DNA of 64,000 bases from NCBI GenBank assembly GCA_964553795.1, contig CAZKMR010000006.1, positions 1 through 64,000 of the forward strand. The letters run 5' to 3'. Below are positions 7,058-14,133 of this stretch, in pieces; position 1 is the first letter of the stretch; the number at the start of each line of letters is the position of its first letter. Source of the DNA: JADLHS01 sp964553795 (lineage in GTDB: Bacteria > Verrucomicrobiota > Verrucomicrobiia > Limisphaerales > JADLHS01). The notes beneath the pieces are model-generated. The model saw nothing but the letters and a program-made list of their open reading frames with translations, did not search any database and was not told where the DNA came from. Both the position numbers and the translations under genes were made by a program.

Positions 7058-7842
7058 CTCGCAAGAGGATTGAGCGCGAAGTGTCGTCCCACCCGACTAC
7101 TCTTCGCGATGGCGCGCGTAATGAATTCCTTGGCCAGCGCCACGGCACGATCGAGTTTCTCGCCGCGCGCCAAATACGCGGCAATTGCGGCGGAATAAGT
7201 GCAACCGGTGCCATGCGTCGAAACGCCTTTGACGCGGCGGGCTTTCAAAACGGTAAACCGTTTGCCGTCGAACAGAATATCCACCGCTTCGTGGCCCAAC
7301 TTCAGATGCCCGCCTTTCACGAGCGCGGCGCAGCCGAAGGTGGCATGTAATTCCTCCGCCGCGTCGAGCAGGTCTTCGAGAGAACGCAACTTTCGTCCGA
7401 CGAGCAGTTGCGCTTCGTCGAGGTTGGGCGTGACCAGGGTGGCAAGGGGCAGCAAGCGACTTTTCAACGCGCGAATCGCTGCCGGCTTGAGCAAAACCGC
7501 GCCACTGGTCGCGACCATGACTGGATCAACGACGAGCGGCGGACGTTTTGGTTGGGCGAAGAAATCGGCCACCACGTTGATAATGTCGGTGGAGAACAAC
7601 ATCCCGGTTTTGACCGCGCGTGGCGGCAATTCGGCGAACACCGCTTCGATCTGCTTGCGCACCATCGCGGCACGAATCGGCTGAATCCCAGTCACGGCTT
7701 TCGGATTTTGCGCGGTGATGCAAGTGATGGCGGTCGCGCCGTGACAACCCAGTGCGGTGAAAGTTTTCAAGTCCGCCTGAATGCCCGCACCACCGCCGCT
7801 GTCCGAGCCGGCAATGGAGAGAGACACGGGTTTTCGTTTCAT
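7054..7842 (-). CDS. thiD: hydroxymethylpyrimidine/phosphomethylpyrimidine kinase
   Basis: This 262-residue protein has the family's normal length. It begins with the ribokinase-fold signature VSLSIAGSDSGGGAGIQADL (residues 5-24), followed by GCHGATAITCITAQN. The C-terminal anion-hole motif is GVSTHGTGCTYSAAIAA with the catalytic-type Asp/Cys region. It phosphorylates HMP to HMP-P and HMP-PP in thiamine synthesis, in the cytoplasm. It stands alone, with no other thiamine gene and no visible TPP riboswitch in the 30 bp separating it from the prepilin gene upstream. Its stop overlaps that of the convergent sigma gene by 4 bp. Confidence 0.95.
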   Translation of the reverse strand: MKRKPVSLSIAGSDSGGGAGIQADLKTFTALGCHGATAITCITAQNPKAVTGIQPIRAAMVRKQIEAVFAELPPRAVKTGMLFSTDIINVVADFFAQPKRPPLVVDPVMVATSGAVLLKPAAIRALKSRLLPLATLVTPNLDEAQLLVGRKLRSLEDLLDAAEELHATFGCAALVKGGHLKLGHEAVDILFDGKRFTVLKARRVKGVSTHGTGCTYSAAIAAYLARGEKLDRAVALAKEFITRAIAKSSRVGRHFALNPLAS

Positions 7843-7872
7843 GAAGTCTCAGTGGGGGACGCAACGAACCGA

Positions 7873-8673
7873 TCAGAAGTCGATTTCAAAGTGGGGCTGG
7901 TTGTCAATGTTCCAGCGGCGGCGGTTGAATTCGCCGTTACTGACGACGTTGGCGTTTTTGTCAGTGATTACGTGCCCATCCGCGAAGGAGATATTGCAAC
8001 CGCCGTTGTGGCGCTCGGGCGAGGGGATGCTGTTAATCGACAGGAGGAAAGAATAAATATACTCATAGCCGGATTGAGGAAAGGAATCGGCGATGGCGAG
8101 CATATCCGCTGGCTTGACCACGGCGGTGTCCTTGATGGCGGGCATGGATAAATCCGGATTGACGGTCCAGCCCAAGCCCAGATTTCCGAACCATTTTGTG
8201 GAGTTGGCTGAGGCGACGCCGAACCCGTTGTAGCCGTAGCTGACGCCCGCGACTTTACTGGTCGTATCCGTTGGGTCACGGAGATAGGCGTTGCCGGAAA
8301 TCCACACAATGGCCTGTTCGACGCGCCATTCGCCGGGAAACGTGGGGCACATCATGACGTTGCTCGTGTAGTTAAAATAAGGGCCGATAAAATGAAACCA
8401 TGTCTTGGAAACATTTGCGTCCACTGTGTACGGGTAGGCGTGATTGTCACCGACATACATTTGCAGTGCCAATCCCAACTGCCGCAGGTTGTTTTTACAG
8501 GCCGAGTTTTTACTCGCGAATTTGGCACGATTTAGCGCCGGGAGAAGCAGCGCGGCCAGAATCGCGATGATGGCCACCACCACCAGTAATTCAATCAGCG
8601 TGAAACCACGCGGGCGGCGCCGAGTATCGGCGGCACGACCAAGGCTCGATGTTGCTGGTGTGAGCGGTTTCAC
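7873..8673 (-). CDS. prepilin-like protein with N-methylation motif (DUF1559-like)
   Basis: This 266-residue protein has a type IV pilin N-terminus at about residues 23-45: GFTLIELLVVVAIIAILAAL, with Gly before Phe (peptidase cleavage and methylation) and the conserved Glu at +5. The body is the secreted G-type pseudopilin fold, and the end has PERHNGGCNISFADGHV, the H-x9-DG-type motif common in planctomycete and verrucomicrobial pseudopilin-like proteins. These occur in large paralogous sets of unknown role; another copy is at 44910. No secretion or pilus genes are adjacent. Confidence 0.85.
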   Translation of the reverse strand: MKPLTPATSSLGRAADTRRRPRGFTLIELLVVVAIIAILAALLLPALNRAKFASKNSACKNNLRQLGLALQMYVGDNHAYPYTVDANVSKTWFHFIGPYFNYTSNVMMCPTFPGEWRVEQAIVWISGNAYLRDPTDTTSKVAGVSYGYNGFGVASANSTKWFGNLGLGWTVNPDLSMPAIKDTAVVKPADMLAIADSFPQSGYEYIYSFLLSINSIPSPERHNGGCNISFADGHVITDKNANVVSNGEFNRRRWNIDNQPHFEIDF

Positions 8674-8766
8674 GCGTTTCTCTTAACACGCTAGCGCAGC
8701 TTTGGCAAAAGACGAATCGTCAACCCTTGCTTGAAAGCGACAAGGACGGCTGGCTACAGTGGTTAC

Positions 8767-10131
8767 GTGCCTGCCGACACGCGCAAATTCACCCGGTCGC
8801 CCCGCATCCTGATCGTGGATGACGACCCCGGGCAGCGCAGTTTGATTGATTCTTTCCTCCAGTCGCAGGGAATCGAAACCGCCGTGGTGGATTCCGGGGA
8901 ACGCGCCTTGGAGCTGTTACGCACCGAAACGGTCCACATGATGATTTCGGATGTGCGCATGCCGGGCATTTCCGGCCTGGAAACCTTGCGGCGCGCGCGG
9001 GCGCTCCACGCGACGTTGCCAGTGCTGCTGGTGACCGCTTACACGGACATTCGTGATGCGGTGGATGCGATGCGCGACGGGGCGGTGAATTATCTCGCCA
9101 AGCCGATTGATCTCGATGAATTGCTGACCACGATCCAGAAAGCGACGGGCATGGGCAAATCCGCAGTGGCAAAGCCCGAAGTGTTGCCGCCGTTGCCGGA
9201 GCAGGTCATCGCGCAGAGCCCGCTGATGCAGGCGGTGTTTCACGATGCGGCGCTGGTCGCGCCGTCGGAAAGTCGTGTCTTGATCACGGGCGAAAGCGGC
9301 GTGGGCAAGGAAGTATTGGCGGACGTGATTCACGCCTGGAGCACGCGGGCGAATGGGCCGTTGATCAAAGTGAATTGCGCGGCGATTCCGGAGAACCTGT
9401 TGGAGTCGGAACTGTTCGGGCACGAAAAAGGTTCGTTTACCAGCGCCGTGGCCCAACGGATCGGCCGGTTTGAAGAGGCCAACGACGGAACGATCTTTCT
9501 CGACGAAATCGGCGACATGTCCGCGCCGTTGCAGGCCAAACTCTTGCGCGTAACGCAGAATGGGTGTTTCAATCGCGTTGGCTCGAATCGCGAATTGCAG
9601 ACCAATGCGCGCATTCTGGCGGCGACGAACAAGAATCTCGACGACAAAGTCAAAGCCGGCGCGTTCCGCGAGGATTTGTTTTATCGCTTGAACGTGGTGG
9701 AGTTGAACATTCCGCCGTTGCGCGAACGGCCCGAGGATATATTGCCGCTGGCGGCGCATTTCATCGCGGCGTTCACGAAAGGGCGGGCGCGGTTTTCTTC
9801 GGCGGTGACCGAGGGGTTGGCGCGGTACGCGTGGCCGGGCAACGTGCGCGAATTGCAGAACGCGATGGAACGCGCGGCGTTGTTGTCGCGCGGCGAGATG
9901 ATTTTGCCGGAACATCTGCCGGCGCGAGTGCGGGCAGCGGTGGAACAGGTTGCGCCGGCGGCAACCGCTTCCGATGCCCAGCGGCTGGAGGAAATCGAGC
10001 GCCACGCCATTTTGCAGGCTTTGCGGGAGCATCACGAGAATCGGACGGAAACAGCCAAAGCGCTGGGCATCAGCCGGCGGGCGTTACTCTACAAATTACA
10101 GCGTTGGCGTGAGCAAGGGTTTGAGGTCTAA
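8767..10131 (+). CDS. NtrC-type sigma-54-dependent response regulator, probable flagellar activator
   Basis: The start is uncertain: GTG at 8767 is used, TTG at 8731 is an in-frame alternative. The product has about 454 residues. A receiver (about 14-125) has acidic DDD and the phosphorylation Asp in ISDVRMPG (D62). The AAA+ domain has Walker A GESGVGKE (about 175-182), Walker B TIFLDEIGDM and an arginine-finger region with FREDLFYRLNV. A Fis-type HTH ends the protein (RTETAKALGISRRALLYKLQ). The sigma-54-contacting loop, normally GAFTGA, reads GSFTSA. It lies directly upstream of two flagellin genes, so a FlgR/FleR-like role is inferred. I found no clear sigma-54 promoter nearby, so its targets may be elsewhere. 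Confidence 0.88.
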   Translation: MPADTRKFTRSPRILIVDDDPGQRSLIDSFLQSQGIETAVVDSGERALELLRTETVHMMISDVRMPGISGLETLRRARALHATLPVLLVTAYTDIRDAVDAMRDGAVNYLAKPIDLDELLTTIQKATGMGKSAVAKPEVLPPLPEQVIAQSPLMQAVFHDAALVAPSESRVLITGESGVGKEVLADVIHAWSTRANGPLIKVNCAAIPENLLESELFGHEKGSFTSAVAQRIGRFEEANDGTIFLDEIGDMSAPLQAKLLRVTQNGCFNRVGSNRELQTNARILAATNKNLDDKVKAGAFREDLFYRLNVVELNIPPLRERPEDILPLAAHFIAAFTKGRARFSSAVTEGLARYAWPGNVRELQNAMERAALLSRGEMILPEHLPARVRAAVEQVAPAATASDAQRLEEIERHAILQALREHHENRTETAKALGISRRALLYKLQRWREQGFEV

Positions 10132-10149
10132 AAAATCTTTCCATTCCGC

Positions 10150-10176
10150 TAAAGCTTCGGCGGGGGTTTCCGATGA
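10150..10176 (+). promoter_or_regulatory. sigma-28 promoter of the first flagellin
   Basis: TAAAGCTT (10150-10157), an 11-bp spacer, then TCCGATGA (10169-10176). Against the FliA consensus TAAAGTTT-N11-GCCGATAA this matches 7/8 and 6/8. It would give a leader of about 140 nt before the flagellin ATG at 10325. Confidence 0.7.
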
Positions 10177-10288
10177 GTTGTCTGTCGTAATTGACAAGGC
10201 AGCAAGTCGCCAGAAAGAACTTGCGGGGATAACGGTGAACGCCCTGCCCAAGGTTCATCCACAGCAAGGACGCTGTGCCAAAACAAAT

Positions 10289-10307
10289 GCCTTCTTCCAA
10301 AGAAGGC
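10289..10307 (+). promoter_or_regulatory. hairpin in the flagellin 1 mRNA leader
   Basis: GCCTTCTT and AAGAAGGC form a perfect 8-bp stem around a CCA loop, 17 nt before the start codon. The purine-rich ribosome site CACGGAATAGAG follows at once. Flagellin 2 has a hairpin in the same place, so a role in translation or mRNA stability is possible. Confidence 0.45.
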
Positions 10308-10324
10308 GACTCACGGAATAGAGT

Positions 10325-11101
10325 ATGATCATCAATACTAACCTCGCCGCCCAGACAGGCTCCCGCCTGCTCATGGAATCCACCAAGTCGTTGAACAAGT
10401 CGCTGGCTCGCTTGTCTTCCGGTCTGAAAATCGTTTCGCCTGAAGATGATGCCGCCGGCCTCGCGGTTTCCAGCCGGTTCGACGCGCAAATCAACCGCAT
10501 CAACGCGGTCACCAACAACGTCAGCAACGCCATTTCGTTCAGCCAGACGCAAGACGGTTATCTCAAGAAGATTGCCAAAGCGCTGGATCGCATGAGCGAA
10601 CTCTCGGTGCTCGCTCAAGACGTCACGAAGTCGGCCGCCGACATCGCGCTGTATGAAACGGAATTCGCCGCGCAAGCCGCGTTCATCAACGACCTTGCCA
10701 CCAAGCAATTCAACAGCATCGGTCTGTTGGATGGCACGGATCGCAACGTCGTCGTGGACAGCGAAGGCAACACGTTTGTGATGACAGGCGTGGACGGATC
10801 CGCTTATGACCTCAGTGGCTCGACCGCAGCAGGGGGGCTGGCGGCGGTCACGGCCATGATCGACACCGTGGCGACGGATCGGGCCACCGTGGGCGCGAAC
10901 ATCTCGGTGCTTAACTCCTACAATGACCAAAACGCGATTCTGCGGGATAACCTCACCGCGGCCAACAGCCGCATCAAGGACGTGGATGTCGCTGAAGAAA
11001 GCACCAACTTCGCGAAGTCGAACATCCTGGTCCAGGCCGGTACGGCGATGTTGGCGCAAGCCAACTCGGTGCCGCAGTCGGTCCTCAAACTGATCTCTTA
11101 A
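10325..11101 (+). CDS. flagellin, copy 1
   Basis: This 258-residue protein has the conserved D0/D1 helices of flagellin at both ends: MIINTNLAAQTGSRLL at the start, then the LARLSSGLKI and SPEDDAAGLAVSSRF signatures, and at the end AANSRIKDVDVAEESTNFAK, NILVQAGTAMLAQAN and SVLKL. The central part is short, so it is a minimal flagellin without large surface domains. It is exported by the flagellar type III system and forms the filament, with FliS as chaperone (gene at 16931). It is about the same length as copy 2 at 11459 and very similar to it. An intrinsic terminator follows at 11127, so each copy is its own transcript. Confidence 0.96.
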   Translation: MIINTNLAAQTGSRLLMESTKSLNKSLARLSSGLKIVSPEDDAAGLAVSSRFDAQINRINAVTNNVSNAISFSQTQDGYLKKIAKALDRMSELSVLAQDVTKSAADIALYETEFAAQAAFINDLATKQFNSIGLLDGTDRNVVVDSEGNTFVMTGVDGSAYDLSGSTAAGGLAAVTAMIDTVATDRATVGANISVLNSYNDQNAILRDNLTAANSRIKDVDVAEESTNFAKSNILVQAGTAMLAQANSVPQSVLKLIS

Positions 11102-11126
11102 GCTCGGGGAGCTGACCAAGTCAAAG

Positions 11127-11158
11127 CCCGTCGCGTGCTCAGCCCGCGGCGGGTTTTT
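11127..11158 (+). terminator. intrinsic terminator after flagellin 1
   Basis: CCCGTCGCG (11127-11135) pairs with CGCGGCGGG (11145-11153) over a 9-nt loop with one G-U pair, followed by TTTTT at 11154-11158. It begins 25 bp after the stop codon. Confidence 0.8.
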
Positions 11159-11279
11159 GGTTTGGAGTGACTCGAGCTGAGGCGGTCGCCGGGAGTGACC
11201 CGGGGAGCGGTTGGCAAGACCCGTTGTGACGCTGGAAGAAAAAATTTCTCCGCCCCGTGTACCTGTGACAGACAGCCGG

Positions 11280-11306
11280 TTAAGTTTTTTCCAGTCGTGC
11301 CGATAC
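11280..11306 (+). promoter_or_regulatory. sigma-28 promoter of the second flagellin
   Basis: TTAAGTTT (11280-11287), 11-bp spacer, GCCGATAC (11299-11306): 7/8 and 7/8 against the FliA consensus. It is flanked by imperfect inverted repeats, CCTGTGACAGACAG (11262-11275) and CTGTCTAGTGACAGG (11312-11326). The -10 octamer is identical to that of the flgM promoter. Confidence 0.78.
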
Positions 11307-11416
11307 CACTTCTGTCTAGTGACAGGCGGCTGGCAGCCACAAAGAGCCGGCGAGGAATAAAGATGAAGGCCTCAGCCAAACTTCATCGCACGGCAGGGAT
11401 GTCGTGTATCAACAAG

Positions 11417-11450
11417 GAGTCCCCTCATGGGGAATAACTCAAGGAAAGAG
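11417..11450 (+). promoter_or_regulatory. hairpin and ribosome-binding site in the flagellin 2 leader
   Basis: CCCC (11421-11424) pairs with GGGG (11429-11432) over TCAT, with outer GAGT/ACTC arms (11417-11420, 11437-11440). AAGGAAAGAG at 11441-11450 is the likely Shine-Dalgarno site. ACAAGGAGT just before the stem and CAAGGA at the ribosome site both fit the ANGGA core of CsrA-binding sites; CsrA control is inference only. Confidence 0.4.
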
Positions 11451-11458
11451 TAAATAGT

Positions 11459-12235
11459 ATGGTCATCAACACCAACATCGCGGCTCAGACAGGCGCCCGC
11501 CTGCTCGGAGAATCAACCAGTGCATTGAACAAGTCGCTCGCGCGCTTGTCTTCCGGTCTGAAGATCGTTTCGCCCGAAGATGACGCGGCCGGTTTGGCGG
11601 TCTCTTCGCGTTTCGACGCGCAGATCAATCGCGTCAATGCCGTCGGCACCAACGTCAGCAACGCCATCTCGTTCAGCCAGACCCAGGAAGGCTATCTCAA
11701 GAAGATCGCCAAAGCCCTGGACCGCATGAGCGAACTGGCGGTGATGGCGCAAGACGTAACCAAGTCCGCGGCGGACGTGGCTCTGTATGAAACAGAGTTC
11801 GCGGCGCAAGCGGCATTCATCAACGACCTCGCCACCAAACAATTCAATGGCATCGGCTTGCTGGATGGCACGGATCGCGACGTCACCGTGGATAGTGAAG
11901 GCGCGACCTTCTCCATGACCGGCGTGGACGGCTCGGCTTACGACCTCAGCGGCTCGACGGCGGCGGGTGGCCTGGCAGCCGTCACGGGGATGATTGACAC
12001 CGTGGCGACCGACCGCGCGACGGTTGGCGCGAACATCTCGGTGCTCAGCGCCTACAGCGAGCAACTGGCGGTGCTCAAAGACAACCTCACCGCCGCCAAC
12101 AGCCGCATCAAAGATGTGGATGTGGCAGTTGAGAGTACGAACTTTGCCAAGCAAAACATCCTCGTTCAGGCAGGCACGGCGATGTTGGCCCAGGCAAATG
12201 CGACCACGCAGTCCGCTCTCCGCTTGCTCCAATAA
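11459..12235 (+). CDS. flagellin, copy 2
   Basis: This is a 258-residue tandem paralogue of the gene at 10325, with the same D0/D1 signatures (MVINTNIAAQTGARLL, SPEDDAAGLAVSSRFDAQIN, AANSRIKDVDVAVESTNFAK, NILVQAGTAMLAQAN) and the canonical end SALRLLQ. Differences are scattered conservative changes rather than one divergent segment, which suggests an older tandem duplication that is still under selection. It has its own sigma-28 promoter, long leader and downstream hairpin, so the two flagellins can be expressed at different levels. Confidence 0.96.
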   Translation: MVINTNIAAQTGARLLGESTSALNKSLARLSSGLKIVSPEDDAAGLAVSSRFDAQINRVNAVGTNVSNAISFSQTQEGYLKKIAKALDRMSELAVMAQDVTKSAADVALYETEFAAQAAFINDLATKQFNGIGLLDGTDRDVTVDSEGATFSMTGVDGSAYDLSGSTAAGGLAAVTGMIDTVATDRATVGANISVLSAYSEQLAVLKDNLTAANSRIKDVDVAVESTNFAKQNILVQAGTAMLAQANATTQSALRLLQ

Positions 12236-12264
12236 GGAGCGCGGAACGGTTCGTGGCTAACAAA

Positions 12265-12297
12265 AGCGCGGACGACCTCAGCGAGGCCGTCCGCGCT
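12265..12297 (+). terminator. hairpin after flagellin 2 (terminator or REP-like)
   Basis: AGCGCGGACGACCTC (12265-12279) pairs with GAGGCCGTCCGCGCT (12283-12297) around AGC, with a single A-C mismatch. It is 29 bp after the stop codon. There is no strong T-run after it, so it may act as a weak terminator or 3'-end stabiliser. Confidence 0.6.
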
Positions 12298-12577
12298 ACG
12301 TTATTAAGAATCTGCTTTCACCGCAAAAACCCGCCGCGGACTGATGTTCCGCAGCAGCCGCGGTAACATTCTCCGGGCCACACCCGGGGAAGTGATGTCG
12401 GAAACTGGACTGATTTTTCAGCTTTTTGAACAGCCCCAAGCCGCCGATACACAACCAGTCGCGTAACGTGTTGACGCGGTGCGAAAATAAATCGTCGTCT
12501 CCCCAGGAATATCCCTGGTTCGTAAAGGCATGGAACGTGCATTCGGAAGGCAAGTTAGTTTGAAAACATATTTTGAA
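12298..12577. other. non-coding spacer upstream of the beta-helix gene
   Basis: I see no gene here. It holds a short CCGGG/CCCGG hairpin near 12380-12400 and a lone GCCGATAC at 12443-12450 with no matching -35 element at the right distance. The promoter of the downstream exported protein is not identified. Confidence 0.4.
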
Positions 12578-14002
12578 ATGAAGAAGTTCCTCATCATTGC
12601 CACCGTCATCCTGGGTGGCAGTTCGTTATTTGCCGCCAACCGCTACGTCCGCGCGGGCGCCACCGGTTCGAACAACGGGACCGACTGGGCCAATGCGTAC
12701 ACCGCCCTGCCGGCGACGTTGACGCGGGGCGACACGTACTACGTGGCGGACGGGACGTATCCCGGTTACACGTTCGATGATGCCAACAGCGGCACGACTC
12801 TGATCACGATCAAGAAGGCGACCATTGCCGATCACGGCACGGACACGGGCTGGAACAACGCCTACGGCGACGGACAGGCGGAGTTCACGGGTTCGTTTCT
12901 GTTCACGCGCGACTATTACCTGATTGACGGCCAGGTGCGGAATGAGAACACGTGGATGGATGGCTACGGTTTTCGCTTGAACCAGGTGCGTTCGTACACT
13001 GAAACCCACGGTGGCGGCGGCGACCACATCACCGTGCGGTATGCGGACATCGGGCGCACGCTCTCGACGAGTTCCCCGGGCAATCTGCACAACTCCGTCT
13101 ATCTGCACGGGCCGGGCTGGAAATACAACATCACCATCTCCCGCAGCTTTCTTCATAACGACTCGTTCATTCAAGCGGCGGTCGTGGACGGCATCACGGT
13201 GGAATACACAATGTTCGCCTGGGGTTGGGCCAAAGAATCCTTCCGCGGTCAATACGGCTGCAAAAACGGCATCCTGCGCTTTAACAAATTTTATCAGTCC
13301 TCGTTGGAGTTGGGCGGTGACAATCCGACGGCGCCGATTGCGATTTGGGACGAATCAACTCCGGGTAGCTTCGACAACTGGCAAATCTACGGCAACGTCA
13401 TCTGGTACGATCGCGTACCGAACATTTCCAACGCGGCCATCGCGATTGGGGGCGGCCCGGGTTGGGCGGGCGTGCCGGCGAACAACGTGAAGATTTACAA
13501 CAACACCATCGCCGGGTTCGGCAGCGAACCGGCGCGCATCGTCATCAACGGTGACTCCTCCAGCGGCACGGGCAAGGAAGTGATGAACAATCTCTGGTAC
13601 GGTTGTTCGGTGGTGTCGTGGCCCACCAGCAACGTCAATGCATCCAACAACGGCTCGGTGAGCAGTAATCCGTTCGTCAACTATTCGGCGTTCGATTTCC
13701 GTTTGAGCGCTCCGCTGGCGGGTTCGGCGATCAGCAGCCCGTATAACACCGACATCGTGGGCAATCCGCGCGGTGCGGACGGCGTGTTCGATCGGGGCGC
13801 CTTCGAGTTTGTGGGGAATGCCGATACCACGGCGCCCACGGTTTCGCTTAGCGCCCCAGGCAATGGCGCAACGGTGCTGGGAACAGTCACCCTCGCGGCG
13901 ACGGCTTCCGACAACGTGGGCGTGACTGGGGTGAAGTTCTTCGTCAATGGCCAGCAAGTGGCCGACGACACCAGTTCGCCTTACTCGTTCGGTTGGAATT
14001 CC
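12578..14002 (+). CDS. exported parallel beta-helix protein with Ig-like domain (C-terminus lost in gap)
   Basis: The ATG at 12578 starts a signal peptide (MKKFLIIATVILGGSSLFAA); 16 residues before it in frame look non-native. About 475 residues are visible before the N-gap. After NRYVRAGATGSNNGTDWANA, a typical opening of secreted right-handed beta-helix (pectate-lyase-like) proteins, the sequence shows repeated short beta-rungs (ITVRYADIG, ITISRSFLHN, VKIYNNTIAG). From about residue 420 an Ig-like module begins (TAPTVSLSAPGNGATVLGTV), which usually repeats. Function is unknown; polysaccharide binding or cleavage, or a surface role, is possible. It sits between the flagellin and fliD genes on the same strand. 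Confidence 0.75.
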
Positions 14003-14102
14003 NNNNNNNNNNNNNNNNNNNNNNNNNNNNNNNNNNNNNNNNNNNNNNNNNNNNNNNNNNNNNNNNNNNNNNNNNNNNNNNNNNNNNNNNNNNNNNNNNN
14101 NN
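14003..14102. other. 100-N scaffold gap
   Basis: Exactly 100 N. The flanks are not similar to each other, so the true missing length is unknown. It removes the end of the beta-helix gene and the region just before fliD, including any promoter there. Confidence 0.95.
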
Positions 14103-14133
14103 GCCGGCGGCAAGCTGCCGATAAGGGCGATGT

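Noticed and set aside
7843..7872. Possible TPP riboswitch before thiD
   Set aside because: Only 30 bp separate thiD from the gene upstream, too short for a THI element, and none of its conserved motifs is visible.
10262..10284. Sigma-54-like TTGGCAC...TTGC on the minus strand upstream of flagellin 1
   Set aside because: The spacing between the two elements is 7 instead of 5 bases and the orientation points away from the flagellin gene.
12352..12366. CAGCAGCCGCGGTAA, identical to the core of the universal 16S rRNA 515 region
   Set aside because: Only 15 bp match and the surrounding sequence has no further 16S similarity; it lies in a GC-rich spacer and is coincidence.
12443..12450. GCCGATAC before the beta-helix gene
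   Set aside because: The sequence at the -35 position (TTTTGAAC) does not match TAAAGTTT.
14117..14124. GCCGATAA, a perfect sigma-28 -10 octamer just before fliD
   Set aside because: The -35 would fall mostly in the N gap, and a start there would leave almost no leader and remove the AAGGG ribosome site; it cannot be supported.
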